From Fagopyrum homotropicum (Eukaryota > Streptophyta > Magnoliopsida > Caryophyllales > Polygonaceae): a DNA stretch of 64,000 nucleotides. The notes beneath the pieces are model-generated. The model saw nothing but the letters and a program-made list of their open reading frames with translations. It was not told the origin of the DNA and ran no database searches. The stretch is from the NCBI GenBank assembly GCA_033239125.1, contig BSWB01000004.1, forward strand, positions 120,289,235 to 120,353,234, written 5' to 3'. A program made the position numbers and the translations under genes. Below are positions 1 to 9,646 of the stretch, in pieces; the first letter of the stretch is position 1, and every line of letters begins with the position of its first letter.

Positions 1-1
1 A

Positions 2-1060
2 ATGAGAGGGAAGATCAATGCATTCATCATGAAGGACAAGGAGAGTTTGTCCAAGTCATGGGAAAGATTTAAAGATGTTCTTTTGGATTGCCCACATCGT
101 GGGATTCTAAAGATAGAGTTGTTGGAGATTTACTTCAAGGGGTTGGATGGAGCTACCCAATTCAGCCTTCAACTACTATCCGCTGGCACATTCATGGACA
201 TGCCGATTGATGAAGCTTGGGAATTCATTGAAAAACAAGCTTTGCACATGGAGAAGTACTCACACCAAGGAGCTGAGAATGGAGTTAAGAGAGTTAATTT
301 CCTAGAAGCTCCATCGAATGATAATCAACTCACCTCCCTCAAAAACGAGGTAAAGCAATTGAAGGATCTTTTGGTTGCTCACACCAAGAAGGAAGAGGAA
401 GGATATCAAGGGTCTAGAAACAATAATGGTTACCGTAACAACAATAACAACAATGGTTCCCGGAACAACAACTACAACAACAATAGAGGATCCAACAACA
501 ACAATTGGAGGCCCAACAATCAAAATTAAAATCTGGGTAACCCTTACTCTAACTCCAATTCGAATAATTCTTCTAATCCTTTCCTCTCTTCTTCTTCTTC
601 TTCTTCTTCTTCTTCTACTCCATTGAAGAGCCAGGAGCCTGGATCAAGCTCGTCCCAACCAAAGAAGAAAGATGCAGTGCTGGAGGCTATCTTGATCAAG
701 CTCAATGCTATGGAGACGTCCATGACTTCATTTTCGAAGGCACAAAAAGCCTTAGAACAACAATTCTTTAATAAGGCGAATGAAGCGCCAAGAGACCCAA
801 GGAAGCTCCCAGCAAGGACAGAGAGCAACCCCAAGGGACAAATCATGGCAATAACGATGAGAAGTGGACTGAAAACTGCAGATTTAGTGCCTCGGTCGAT
901 GCTAGTGAAGAATACCTCGGTCCAGGTACAGACGAAGAACACTTCGGCCGAGGTACCAACCAAAGTGGAGCCTCAGAAAACGGAGGAGAAATCTGAAGTT
1001 TATGTTCCACCTCCTGCTTATAAACCACCACTTCCATTCCCCCAGTCAAGGGCCAAAGCA
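2..1060 (+). pseudogene. gag: gag (A1), 5'-truncated by window edge
   Basis: This is the C-terminal half of a Ty3/gypsy Gag capsid polyprotein, which packages the genomic RNA in cytoplasmic particles. The visible part begins with the conserved capsid block MRGKINAFIMKDKES and LLEIYFKGLDG, followed by a short coiled-coil-like stretch and an Asn-rich basic tract (about 410-525). A TAA stop at 527-529 interrupts the frame where A2 has Gln. The same frame continues through a Ser run made by a CTT/TTC microsatellite (about 585-615) and a second helical segment (about 690-770). No CCHC zinc knuckle is visible; the Asn/Arg/Gly tract sits where one would be. The linker at 900-960 contains the family inverted repeat CCTCG-N2-CGAGG. 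Frame 2 runs on into pol without a gag stop. Confidence 0.85.
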
Positions 1061-3792
1061 CATCTAGACAAGCACTTCGGTAAGTTCCTTGACTTGATGA
1101 ATAAACTACATATTAACATCCCTTTCCTTGATGCTATTCTAGGGATTCCCACCTATGGGAAGTTCTTAAAAGAGATTCTATCAAGGAAGAGGAAGCTGGA
1201 AGACTTTGGTGAAGTAAGGATGACATCTAAATCCTCGGAGCTCATTCAAATCATGAAGGAGAAGATGCCACCCAAGTTGAGAGATCCCGGCTCATTTTGC
1301 ATTCCCATTCAAGTTGGGGATGTCACTTGTGAGGCTTTGTCTGATCTAGGGGCCAGCGTGAGCATCATCCCGCTGGAGTTATGTGTGAAGATCGGACTTG
1401 GAGAACCCAAGCCGGTAAAGATAAGGTTATACATGGCGACCACTCCATTACCCATCCCGTGGGCATTTTGGAAGATGTTCCGGTTAAGTTAGGTAACTTC
1501 TATTTACCTATAGACTTTGTTGTTCTTGATATTCCCGCAGATTATCCCGTTCCTATCATTCTCGGGAGACCATTTCTAGCAACTTCGGGTTGCAATGTGG
1601 ATTGTATGAACACCAAGTTGCAATTCAACATTGGCGGTGATCAAGTGGTGTTTGCATTGCTTGCTGCAATGAAAGGAGAGCAGCTGGAGGATGATATCTT
1701 CAACATCTATGATGAAGAAGAATCAAGAGAATTGGTGAGCTCTATCCTTATTAATGATCCACTTGTGAGAGTTATTAGTTTTAGCTTAATGGAGGAAGGT
1801 ATAGATGCTTCTTGTGATGCAGATATACGGAGCTTAAAGGCACTGGAAGAAGATCCAAGAGCTAAGATTGAAAAACTAATCCAGGAGAAGAGAATCTCCA
1901 GTTTCGGTCCCAGTTGTAGTACCTCGACCGAGGCACTTTCTGGACTAAGCAAGGTGTTCTTGAGTGAAGAACATCTCGGTCACCCTCTCTGGACCTCGAC
2001 CGAGGTCGAAAGCGAGATGATGTCAACTGAGACTTCTGAAAGTCCAGTTTTTCGATCTAAGTCTACTCCAGTGGAAGAAGGAAGCAAGGATCACTCTCAG
2101 AAAGCACCCCTAGTTATGGAGCTTAAACCGCTTCCTAGTCACTTGAGGTATGTCTTCCTTGGACCGGATTCTACTTATCCCGTCATCGTTAGTGCTTCCC
2201 TCTACGAATCTGAATTATCTAAACTGATGCATGTCCTTAGAAAGCATCGAAATGATTTGGATTATACTATTGATGATCTTATTGGCATTAAGCCTTCTTT
2301 TTGCATGCATAGAATTCTAATGGAGGATGATCATAAGACTTTACGGGAACCTCAAAGACTGTTAAATCCGATCATGAAAGAGGTTGTGAAGAAAGAAATT
2401 CTTAAGTTGTTGGATGCGGGTATCATATTTCCTTTCTCGGACAGCAAGTGGGTGAGCCCAGTGCATGTAGTTCCGAAGAAAGGAGGGATGACTGTTGTGA
2501 TAAATAAGAAAAACGAGTTGATCCCAACTAGGACCGTCACGGGCTGGAGGGTGTGCATCGATTATAGGACGCTGAACGTGGCCACTCGGAAGAACCATTT
2601 TCCACTTCCCTTCATCGATCAGATGCTCGAACGGTTAGCTCAGCATTAACATTTTTGCTATTTAGATGGTTATAGTGGCTTCTTTCAGATTCCTATCCAT
2701 CCGGATGATCAAGAGAAGACCACTTTCACTTGTCCATGGGGAACATTCGCTTATAGGAGAATGCCATTTGGATTGTGTAATGCACCCGCTACCTTCCAGC
2801 GATGCATGATGGCTATCTTTTCCGAGTACATAGAGGAGATCATGGAGGTATTTATGGATGATTTTTCAGTATATGGTTCCTCTTTTGATGATTACCTATC
2901 TAACCTTTCTCTAGTGCTACAAAGATATGAAGACACTAATCTCGTCTTGAATTGAGAGAAGTGTCAATTTACGGTTAATGAAGGCATCGTGCTAGGACAC
3001 CTCGTTTCCAACCGAGGTATTGAGGTCGATCGAGCTAAGATCGAGACTATTGAGAAACTTCCTCCCCCTTGTTTAGTTAAGGGTGTGCGGAGTTTTCTGA
3101 AGCATGCAGGTTTCTATAGGAGGTTCATCAAGGATTTCTCGAAGATTTCTAAACCACTGACTAAACTCTTGATTACGGATGTTGTTTTTGAGTTTTCACA
3201 GGAATGTCTAGATGCATTTTATAGGATTAAGGAAACGTTGATCTCCACTCCCATTATCCAACCTCCAGATTGGACCTTGCCCTATGAGATCATGTTTGAT
3301 GTGAGTGATGCGGCGGTAGGAGCGGTGCTTGGACAAAAGAGGGATGGCCAGACCAACGCCATTTACTATGCTAGCAAGACGCTAGATGAAGCCCAACTGA
3401 ACTACGCCACCACCGAAAAGGAGCTATTGGCGGTTGTATATGCTTTTGAGAAATTTCGCTCTTACCTAGTGGGAGCGAAAGTTATTGTTTACACTGACCA
3501 TGCAGCTATTCGTTACTTGCTTGATAAGAAGGATGGTAAGCCACGCCTTATTCGATGGATTCTCTTGCTTCAAGAGTTTGACCTAGAGATCCGTCATAAG
3601 AAGGGATCCAAAAATTCCGTTGCAGATCACCGCAGCCGGCTACCTCCCTCTTCACGCGAGAAGGACAACCCACCTATAGACGATTCATTCCCCGATGAGC
3701 ACTTGCATTTGCTGGAACGTTTGATAGACTTCCTAATCTCACCCCACGATAAAGTTGAAGTATGGGGTGAGGACACGTTCCAGCTTGTTTAG
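1061..3792 (+). pseudogene. pol: pol (A1): protease, RT, RNase H; integrase deleted
   Basis: The protease carries the catalytic DLGAS at 1343-1357. A one-base deletion near 1437 shifts the frame from 2 to 1 (A2 has the same lesion). Frame 1 then holds the end of the protease (LGRPFLATSG near 1570), a linker with two family palindromes (1920-1935, 1994-2008), RT (SPVHVVPKKGG near 2455; catalytic FMDD at 2851-2862) and RNase H (DVSDAAVGAVLGQ near 3298, TDHAAIRYLL near 3500). In-frame stops occur at 2647-2649 (TAA) and 2953-2955 (TGA, replacing Trp). After RNase H the frame ends at 3790-3792, followed at once by post-pol sequence, so the zinc-binding H2C2 and DDE integrase are missing. RT and protease active-site residues are retained despite the breaks. 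Confidence 0.88.
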
Positions 3793-4109
3793 GGATGCCG
3801 TACGGTCCAGCTAGCGACCTTAAACCAAGCGCTTCTTGGGATGCAACCCAAGGTATTGCTTTCTTTTGCCTTTTCTAGTCTAGCTTTAGATAGTTTGCTT
3901 TTGCTTCGCTCCGCTTTGTTTTTTGGTGACCTAGACAGAAAACAAGTACTTTCTAAGGAAGGAATACAACCCAGGAGCAACACTGGAAGGACAAAAGTTC
4001 GAGAAATTGAGAAGACGAAGTTTGACTGAGACACATCTCGGTTGCAGTCACAGCACCTCGACCGAGATGATTCTTGAACAACCGAGGTGACAACAGAATC
4101 GGCGAGGGG
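3793..4109 (+). other. Post-pol noncoding segment (A1) with hairpin at 3835-3852
   Basis: Follows the pol stop. It contains CGTACGGTCCAGCTAGCGAC, then CTTAAACCAAGCGCTT, then an inverted repeat CTTGGG-ATGCAA-CCCAAG (3835-3852). The same block follows pol in A2, A3, D, C and C2. Further on lie two or three family palindromes (for example CACCTCGACCGAGATG near 4050). No ORF with family support is visible. Confidence 0.7.
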
Positions 4110-4117
4110 TATAAAAG
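4110..4117 (+). promoter_or_regulatory. Putative internal TATA box upstream of Athila-type ORF (A1)
   Basis: GAGGGGTATAAAAGGGG lies about 450 bp upstream of the ATG at 4562. Equivalent TATA sequences lie at nearly the same distance in A2, A3 and D. Conservation in place and sequence is seen directly; promoter activity is inferred. Confidence 0.55.
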
Positions 4118-4561
4118 GGGAAATGATTTCTATATCTTCCCTCCTAACTTACCCCTCGACCGCGGCGCTCTTCCATCTCGTTTTCTACATTTCTCAACCG
4201 TTTTCGATGATTCTTGCTCCCATTCTGCGAGGAAAGGCTAGGGGAACCAATTGCAAGCGACAATCTGCAACAAGAATGCCTCGAATCGACCGAATCCGGG
4301 GTAAAATAGTTAAAATCCTAACTCCTTCTCTTTTCTGATTTCGGAATTTAGTGGCTTTGGTTGCCATAGATCTCAGTTGAAAAAAGATTAAGTACCCCTT
4401 AGGAACAATCTGTAGTGAAATCGGGGGAAAAGAACTGAAATTCCGAGAGTTGAAATCGAACAGCTTCGCACCTCGGTCCAGTCGACCTGCGCCTCGGCCG
4501 AGGTGATTCTTGAGATCTGACAAGCAACTGAGGTGACCTGAAAGAAAGAGAGAGAGAGAGA
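4118..4561 (+). other. Leader upstream of Athila-type ORF (A1)
   Basis: About 440 bp without a supported ORF between the putative TATA box and the ATG. It carries family inverted repeats just before the ORF (CCTCGGCCGAGG near 4490) and a GA-rich stretch immediately before the start codon. It is probably the 5' UTR of a subgenomic transcript if the TATA box is used. Confidence 0.55.
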
Positions 4562-5962
4562 ATGAGTTCCAGGTCTGATTGCCAGATAGTCCTGAGAGAT
4601 GGATCCTCCCCTTCTTCTTCTTCTTCTTCTTCTAGACCTTCCATACTGGTGATACATGAGCGTCACCAAGCTGATTACGACCGCATCTATATGCGCCCAG
4701 TGATTGCGCCACGGTTTTTAGATATTTCTGCTTTTGATTGTTTATATGTCGCTGATGATGTGAGACGGATGGTCTCGATGGTAGGGTTAGAGCAGTTTAT
4801 GGAGATCAGAGCTCCAACCTACCTTGAGCCCACCCTAGAGTTTATGAGTTCTGTGACTCACCTGCCTGCAGAGCAAGCCATCAAGTACCGGTTGTTGAAC
4901 CGGAATTATATAGTACCGATGGACCAGTGGAGAGAGGTCTTCGGCTTCCCGACCCCCACAATTCCCGATTTCCCTTCTCGAGCTGTAGCTCGACAGTTCT
5001 GGGGACAGATAGCTCATGTAGTTGAGCATGCTAATAGGTGGAGACCCGGAAACTCCAGGGAGCGGATCATCTTCCACCTCGCTTTCAGACTCGCCCACCG
5101 TATATTCAGCGAGACACTTCTGGCGCGTACTGAGACGCCCTAGAAGGTTAGACAGGGGGAGCTTTTGAGTTTATTTTGCATGGTGACTGGGGGTGTGCTT
5201 GATTTTGGTACGATGCTAGTTAAGGATCTGCACCGGATCAAGGCTAAGGCAAAGGGGGACATTTGTTGTGGAGGTTTAGTGACTCACATAGCCACTATGA
5301 TAGGGTTAGATTTGAGTGCTTGTACACTAGTGGAGGCTGCCAAGCCGCTAGGGCTGCAGGAGATGATCACCAGGAGGATTCTAGTTCCTCGTGGACTTAC
5401 TACGCCATATGTGGCAATGCTTTGGGAGCAGACTGCCCCTCAGGGTATTAGGTGGTCATCCTAGTTCTCCGTCTACGACCCTCAATACTGGTCCACTACA
5501 TGGATGCCTTACATTCAGGATGCTAGAGATGCAGCAGCCCAGGCCCACGAGGAGGATGAGGAGGATGATAACGGTGCTGCCATGGAGACAGGGACAGATA
5601 CAGCCGTTCCCAATGTACCCATCGTTGATCTGGACGACGAGGAGACTGAGGAGGAGACAGCTGCACCACCACCACGTCCTGCTAGGCGCAGAGTCCGCAG
5701 ATTTAGAGATCCAGCAGCACATCAGAAAATTGATGACCTCACCAATCAGATGATCGACTCCTACGTCGCTCTTATAGTTGATATCGGTGAGCGCCTTGAT
5801 GACCAGCGCCGAGAGATGGAGAGTCGGACACACCACATGCTGGAGAGCCAGCACTACCAGCGCCGGATGATGGAGATCCAGTTCCAGCACATGATGGGCT
5901 ATCCTTTTGACCCATCCCAGTATCCGTACGTGCCACAACCACCACCAGCAAATCAGGACTAG
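4562..5962 (+). pseudogene. Athila-type extra ORF (env-like position), A1
   Basis: A 467-codon frame with two in-frame stops (5141-5143 and 5462-5464). It is collinear with the same ORF in A2, A3 and D. It resembles the Athila 'ORF1/env-like' family found after pol; its molecular role is not established. Visible parts: Ser run near residue 20; a conserved core with APRFLDISAFDCL, YRLLNRNYIVPMDQW and VFGFPTPT; a second conserved part with AKGDICCGGLVTHIA and ITRRILVPRGLTTPYVAM; an acidic stretch (EEDEEDD); a basic RRRVRRFRD; a predicted coiled coil; and a Pro/Tyr-rich tail. I see no signal peptide or membrane-spanning segment, so an envelope role is not supported by this sequence. Confidence 0.8.
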
Positions 5963-6723
5963 AGCTTGTAAGGATTTCTTTTATTTATTTATTATGTACC
6001 TCAACTTATGTCCGGTGAGTACTTTTCTTTCTAGACTTATTTTGACCCATTGGGACAATGTGTCCCAAGTATGGGGTATTTGGATGTATTTATATGACTT
6101 ATGTGTATGCTTGTATGACTCGACTTGATATTTATGATCTTATGCTCTATGTGCCTATCTGAGACTACATACATGCATACAGGTTAATTGATTGAGAAAA
6201 ACGTCAAAAACTGGTTAAAAAAAAATATTTTATGACCTCGACCGAAGTAATTCTGAGCAATCGAGGTACAGTACCTCGGTTGACTTAGAACATCTCGACC
6301 GAGGTGGTTTAACTGGAACAGTTTTTGGAACGACTTTTGTGCTTCCTATCTGGATATGACCTCAGTGAAGATTTTGTTTGCAGACTGGTTTTGAAATCTT
6401 TATATGTTTGAAAGGTTTTATGATATGTTTAAGTTACTAAATGCTTTGTTTGAAATTTGTGGTATGTTTAATGCTTTGTTTTTATCAAAATTATGTTGAA
6501 TTTGAAGGTTGACATCACATGATGAGTTCTCTCACTTTCTTCCTGAGATGATTAAGGCAATTCATTCTCCTCTCTTCTTCTTCTTGATCATGCTTAGCCC
6601 CTCATATACATATTTGCCTCCCTTTACATATCCGGAAATTTGGAAGCAAGCAAGTGAAAAGCAAGTGAAAGAAAAGTTGAGATTTTGGCTGGAAGTTAGA
6701 AAGAAACAAATAGGTTTGGGGAA
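5963..6723 (+). other. 3' UTR of A1, truncated
   Basis: Noncoding. It holds the hairpin GGGACA-ATG-TGTCCC (6052-6066) joined to the PPT-like CAAGTATGGGGTATTT (6066-6081), family palindromes at about 6235-6305, and a conserved block GCTTCCTATCTGGATATGAC (about 6340). The homologous UTR in A3 continues for about 650 bp more to the PPT; here it ends at 6723. Confidence 0.7.
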
Positions 6724-6737
6724 ATAAAATGTATCTC

Positions 6738-7456
6738 GCCAACATCTCAACTTTTCTTTTACTTGCTTGCTTCCAAATTCCCGGATAGGTAAAGGGAGGC
6801 AAATATGTATATGAGGGGCTAAGCATGATCAAGAAGAAGAATAGAAGAGAGTAAATTGCCTTAATCATCCCAGGAAGAAAGTGATAGAACTTATCATGTG
6901 GTGTCAACCTTCAAATTGAACATAATTTGGATAAAAACAAAGTATTAAACATGCCACAAATTTCAAACAAAGCATTTAGCAACTTAAACATATCATAAAA
7001 CCTTTCAAACATATAAAGATTTCAAAACCAGTATGCGAATAAGATATTCACTGAGGTCATATCCAGATAAGAAGCACAAAAATCGTTTCGAAAACTGTTT
7101 CAGTTAAACCACCTCGGTCGAGATGTTCTAAGTCAACCGAGGTGCTGCACCTTGATTGGTCAGAGTCACTTGGGTCGAGGTCATATATATTTTTTCTTAA
7201 CCAGTTTTTGACGTTTTTCTCAATCAATTAACCAGTATGCATGCGTGTAGTCTCAAATAAACAAATAGAGCATAAAGAAAATCATAAATATCCGAACCGA
7301 GTCATACAAGCATACACATAAGTCATATAAATACATCCAAATACCCCATACTTGGGACACATTGTCGCAATGGGTCAAAATAAGTCTGAAAGAAAAGTAT
7401 TCACCGGACATAAGTTGAGTTGCATAATAAATAAATAAAAGAAACCCCTGCAAACT
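6738..7456 (-). other. 3' UTR of A2, truncated
   Basis: Noncoding mirror of the A1 UTR. It holds the PPT-like motif (reverse complement of ATACCCCATACTTG, 7340-7355) beside the GGGACA..TGTCCC hairpin (7354-7368, one stem mismatch) and family palindromes near 7110-7180. No separate gene is visible. Confidence 0.7.
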
Positions 7457-8815
7457 CTAGTCCTGATCTGCTGGTGGGGGTGGTGGATATGGCACGTACG
7501 GATGCTGGGGAGGATCAAAAGGGTAGCCCATAGTTTGCTGGAACTATATCTCCAACATCCGGCGCTGGGAGTGCTGACTCTCCCTCATCTCCAACATGTC
7601 CCAAGATAGGGCGGCGTAAGAGTCGATCATTTGATCCATCAGCTCGTCAATCCGTCTATGAGCTACGGGATCCCTATATCTCCGGACTCTACGCTTGGCA
7701 GGACGTGATGGTGGTGCAGCTGCCTCCTCCTCAGTCTCCTCGTCGTCCAGATCGATGACTGGCACACTGGGACCGGCTGTGTCCGTCCCTATCTCCATGA
7801 CAACACCGCCATCGTCCTCCTCATCCTCATCCTCCTGCACCTGAGCTGCTGCGTCTCTAGCATCCTCAATGTAAGGTATCCACACAGTGGACCAGTATTG
7901 AGAGTCGTAGACCCAGAACTGAGACGACTACCTAATACCTTGAGGGGAAGTCTGTTCCCAAGGCATCGCCACATATGGCGTAGTAAGTCCATGAGGAACT
8001 AGAATCCTCCTGGTGATCATCTCTTGCAACCCTAGCGGCTTGGCAGCCGCCACTAATGTACAGGCGCTCAAATCCAATCCCATGACTATCGCTATGTGAG
8101 TCACTAAGCTGCCACAACAAATATCCCCCTTCGCATTAGCCTTGATCCGGTGTAGATCCTCAGCTAGCATCGCACCAAAATTAGGCACACCCCTAGTCAC
8201 CATACAAAATAAACTCAAAAGCTCCCCCTGTCTAACCTTTTGGAGCATCTCAGTACGCGCCAGAAGTGTCTCGCTGAATATACGGTGGGCGAGTCTGAAA
8301 GTGAGGTGGAAAATAATCCTCTCCCTGGAGTCTCCAGGTGTCCACCTATCAGCATGCTCAACTACATGAGCTATCTGTCCCTAGAATTGTCGGGCTATAG
8401 CTCGACAAGGGAAATCAGGAACTGTGGGGGTCGGGAAGCCGAAGACGTCTCTCCACTGATCCATCGGTACTAAGTAATTCCGGTTCAGCAACCGGTACTT
8501 GATGGCCTTCTCCTCGGGCAGGTGAGTCACAGAGCTCACGAACTCCAATGTAGGCTCGAGGTAGGCTAGAGCTCTGATCTCCATAAATTGCTCCAGCCCT
8601 ACCATCGAGACCATCCGTCTAAAATCATCAGCAAGATATAAACAGTCAAAAGCAGAAATGTCTAAAAACCGCGGCGCAATCACAGGGCGCGTATAGATGC
8701 GGTCGTAATCAGCCTGCTGACGCTCATGTATCACCAGTATGGAAGGTCGAGAAGAAGAAGAAGAAGGGGATGATCTATCTCTCAGGACTATCTGGCGATC
8801 AGACCTGGAACTCAT
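7457..8815 (-). pseudogene. Athila-type extra ORF (env-like position), A2
   Basis: A 453-codon frame from MSSRSDRQ to PADQD, broken by in-frame stops: Trp-to-stop near 8379, one near 7926, and Gln-to-stop near 7543. These stops differ from those in A1. Domain order matches A1: Ser run, core with YRLLNRNYLVPMDQW, second conserved part with CGSLVTHIA, acidic stretch, basic RRRVRR, helical region, Pro/Tyr tail. It lies about 450 bp downstream of a putative TATA box. Function in the family is unknown; no membrane segment is seen. Confidence 0.8.
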
Positions 8816-9255
8816 TTTCTCTTTTATGTCTGACAGTTCACCTCGGTTGCTTGTCAAAACTCAAGAATCACCTCGACTGAGACGCAGGTCGACTGGACCG
8901 AGGTGCAAAGCTGCACGATTCCAACTCTCGGAATTTCAGTTCTTTTCCCCCAATTTCACTACATATTGTTCCTAAGGGGTACTTAATCCTTTTTCAACAG
9001 AGGTCTATGGCAACCAAAGCCACTAAATTCCGAAATCAGTAGAGAGAAGGAGTTAGGGTTTCGACTTTTTACCCCGGATTCGGTCGATTCGAGGCATTCT
9101 TGTTCCAGATTGTTTCTTGCAATTGGTTTCTCTAGCGTTTCCTCGCAGAATGGGTGCAAGAATCGTCGAAAACGGTTGAGAAACGAAGAAAGCGAGGTTA
9201 GAGCACGCCGCGGTCGAGGGATAAGTTAGGAGGGAAGAGAGAAACCGTTTCCCTT
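8816..9255 (-). other. Leader upstream of Athila-type ORF (A2)
   Basis: About 440 bp between the putative TATA box and the ATG, homologous to 4118-4561. It holds family palindromes near 8870-8900. No supported ORF. Confidence 0.5.
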
Positions 9256-9271
9256 GTTATACCCCTCGCTG
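9256..9271 (-). promoter_or_regulatory. Putative internal TATA box (A2)
   Basis: On the minus strand the sequence reads GAGGGGTATAACAAGGG, about 450 bp upstream of the Athila-type ORF. It is slightly decayed relative to A1 (TATAAC instead of TATAAA). Confidence 0.45.
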
Positions 9272-9586
9272 ATTCTGTTGTCACCTCGGTCGAGGTGGTT
9301 CCGGCTGGACCGAGGTGTCTGGACCGAGGTGGATTGTTGTCAGCCCTAGTAGCCTCGGTTGCTCAAGAATCATCTCGGTCGAGGTGCTGTGACTGCATCC
9401 GAGATGTGTCTCAGTCAAACTCCGTCTTCTCAATCTCTCGAAATTTTGTACTTCCAGTGTTGCTCCTGGGTTGTGTTTCCTTCTTAGAAATTACCTGTTT
9501 TCTGTCTAGGACGCCAAAAACAAAGCAAAGCAAAGCAAGAGCAAACTATCTAAAGCTAGACTAGAAAAGGGAAAAGAAAGCAATAC

Positions 9587-9604
9587 CTTGGGTTGCCTCC
9601 CAAG
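9587..9604 (-). other. Post-pol hairpin (A2)
   Basis: Inverted repeat CTTGGG-AGGCAA-CCCAAG on the minus strand, following pol and preceded by the AAGCGCTT block, as in the other copies. Confidence 0.6.
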
Positions 9605-9646
9605 AAGCGCTTGGTTTAAGGTCGCTAGCTGGACCGTACGTCATCC

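Larger units (their letters stand above)
1..6723 (+). mobile_element. Athila-like element A1, 3' portion, integrase-less
   Basis: The window opens inside gag; order is gag, protease, RT, RNase H, post-pol hairpin, Athila-type ORF, 3' UTR. The integrase region is absent: the RNase H frame runs straight into the sequence that follows pol in relatives. The element stops within its 3' UTR at about 6723, without PPT or 3' LTR, where it is fused tail-to-tail to A2. Assignment to Athila rests on the gag-pol sequence type and the extra ORF. Several stops and one frameshift make it non-functional by itself. Confidence 0.9.

Noticed and set aside
302..626. Val/Ile/Thr-rich ORFs overlapping gag
   Set aside because: They are antisense or shifted readings of the AAC and CTT repeats in gag.
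3841..4029. Small ORF after pol in A1
   Set aside because: Not kept in A2, A3 or D; no start or domain conserved.
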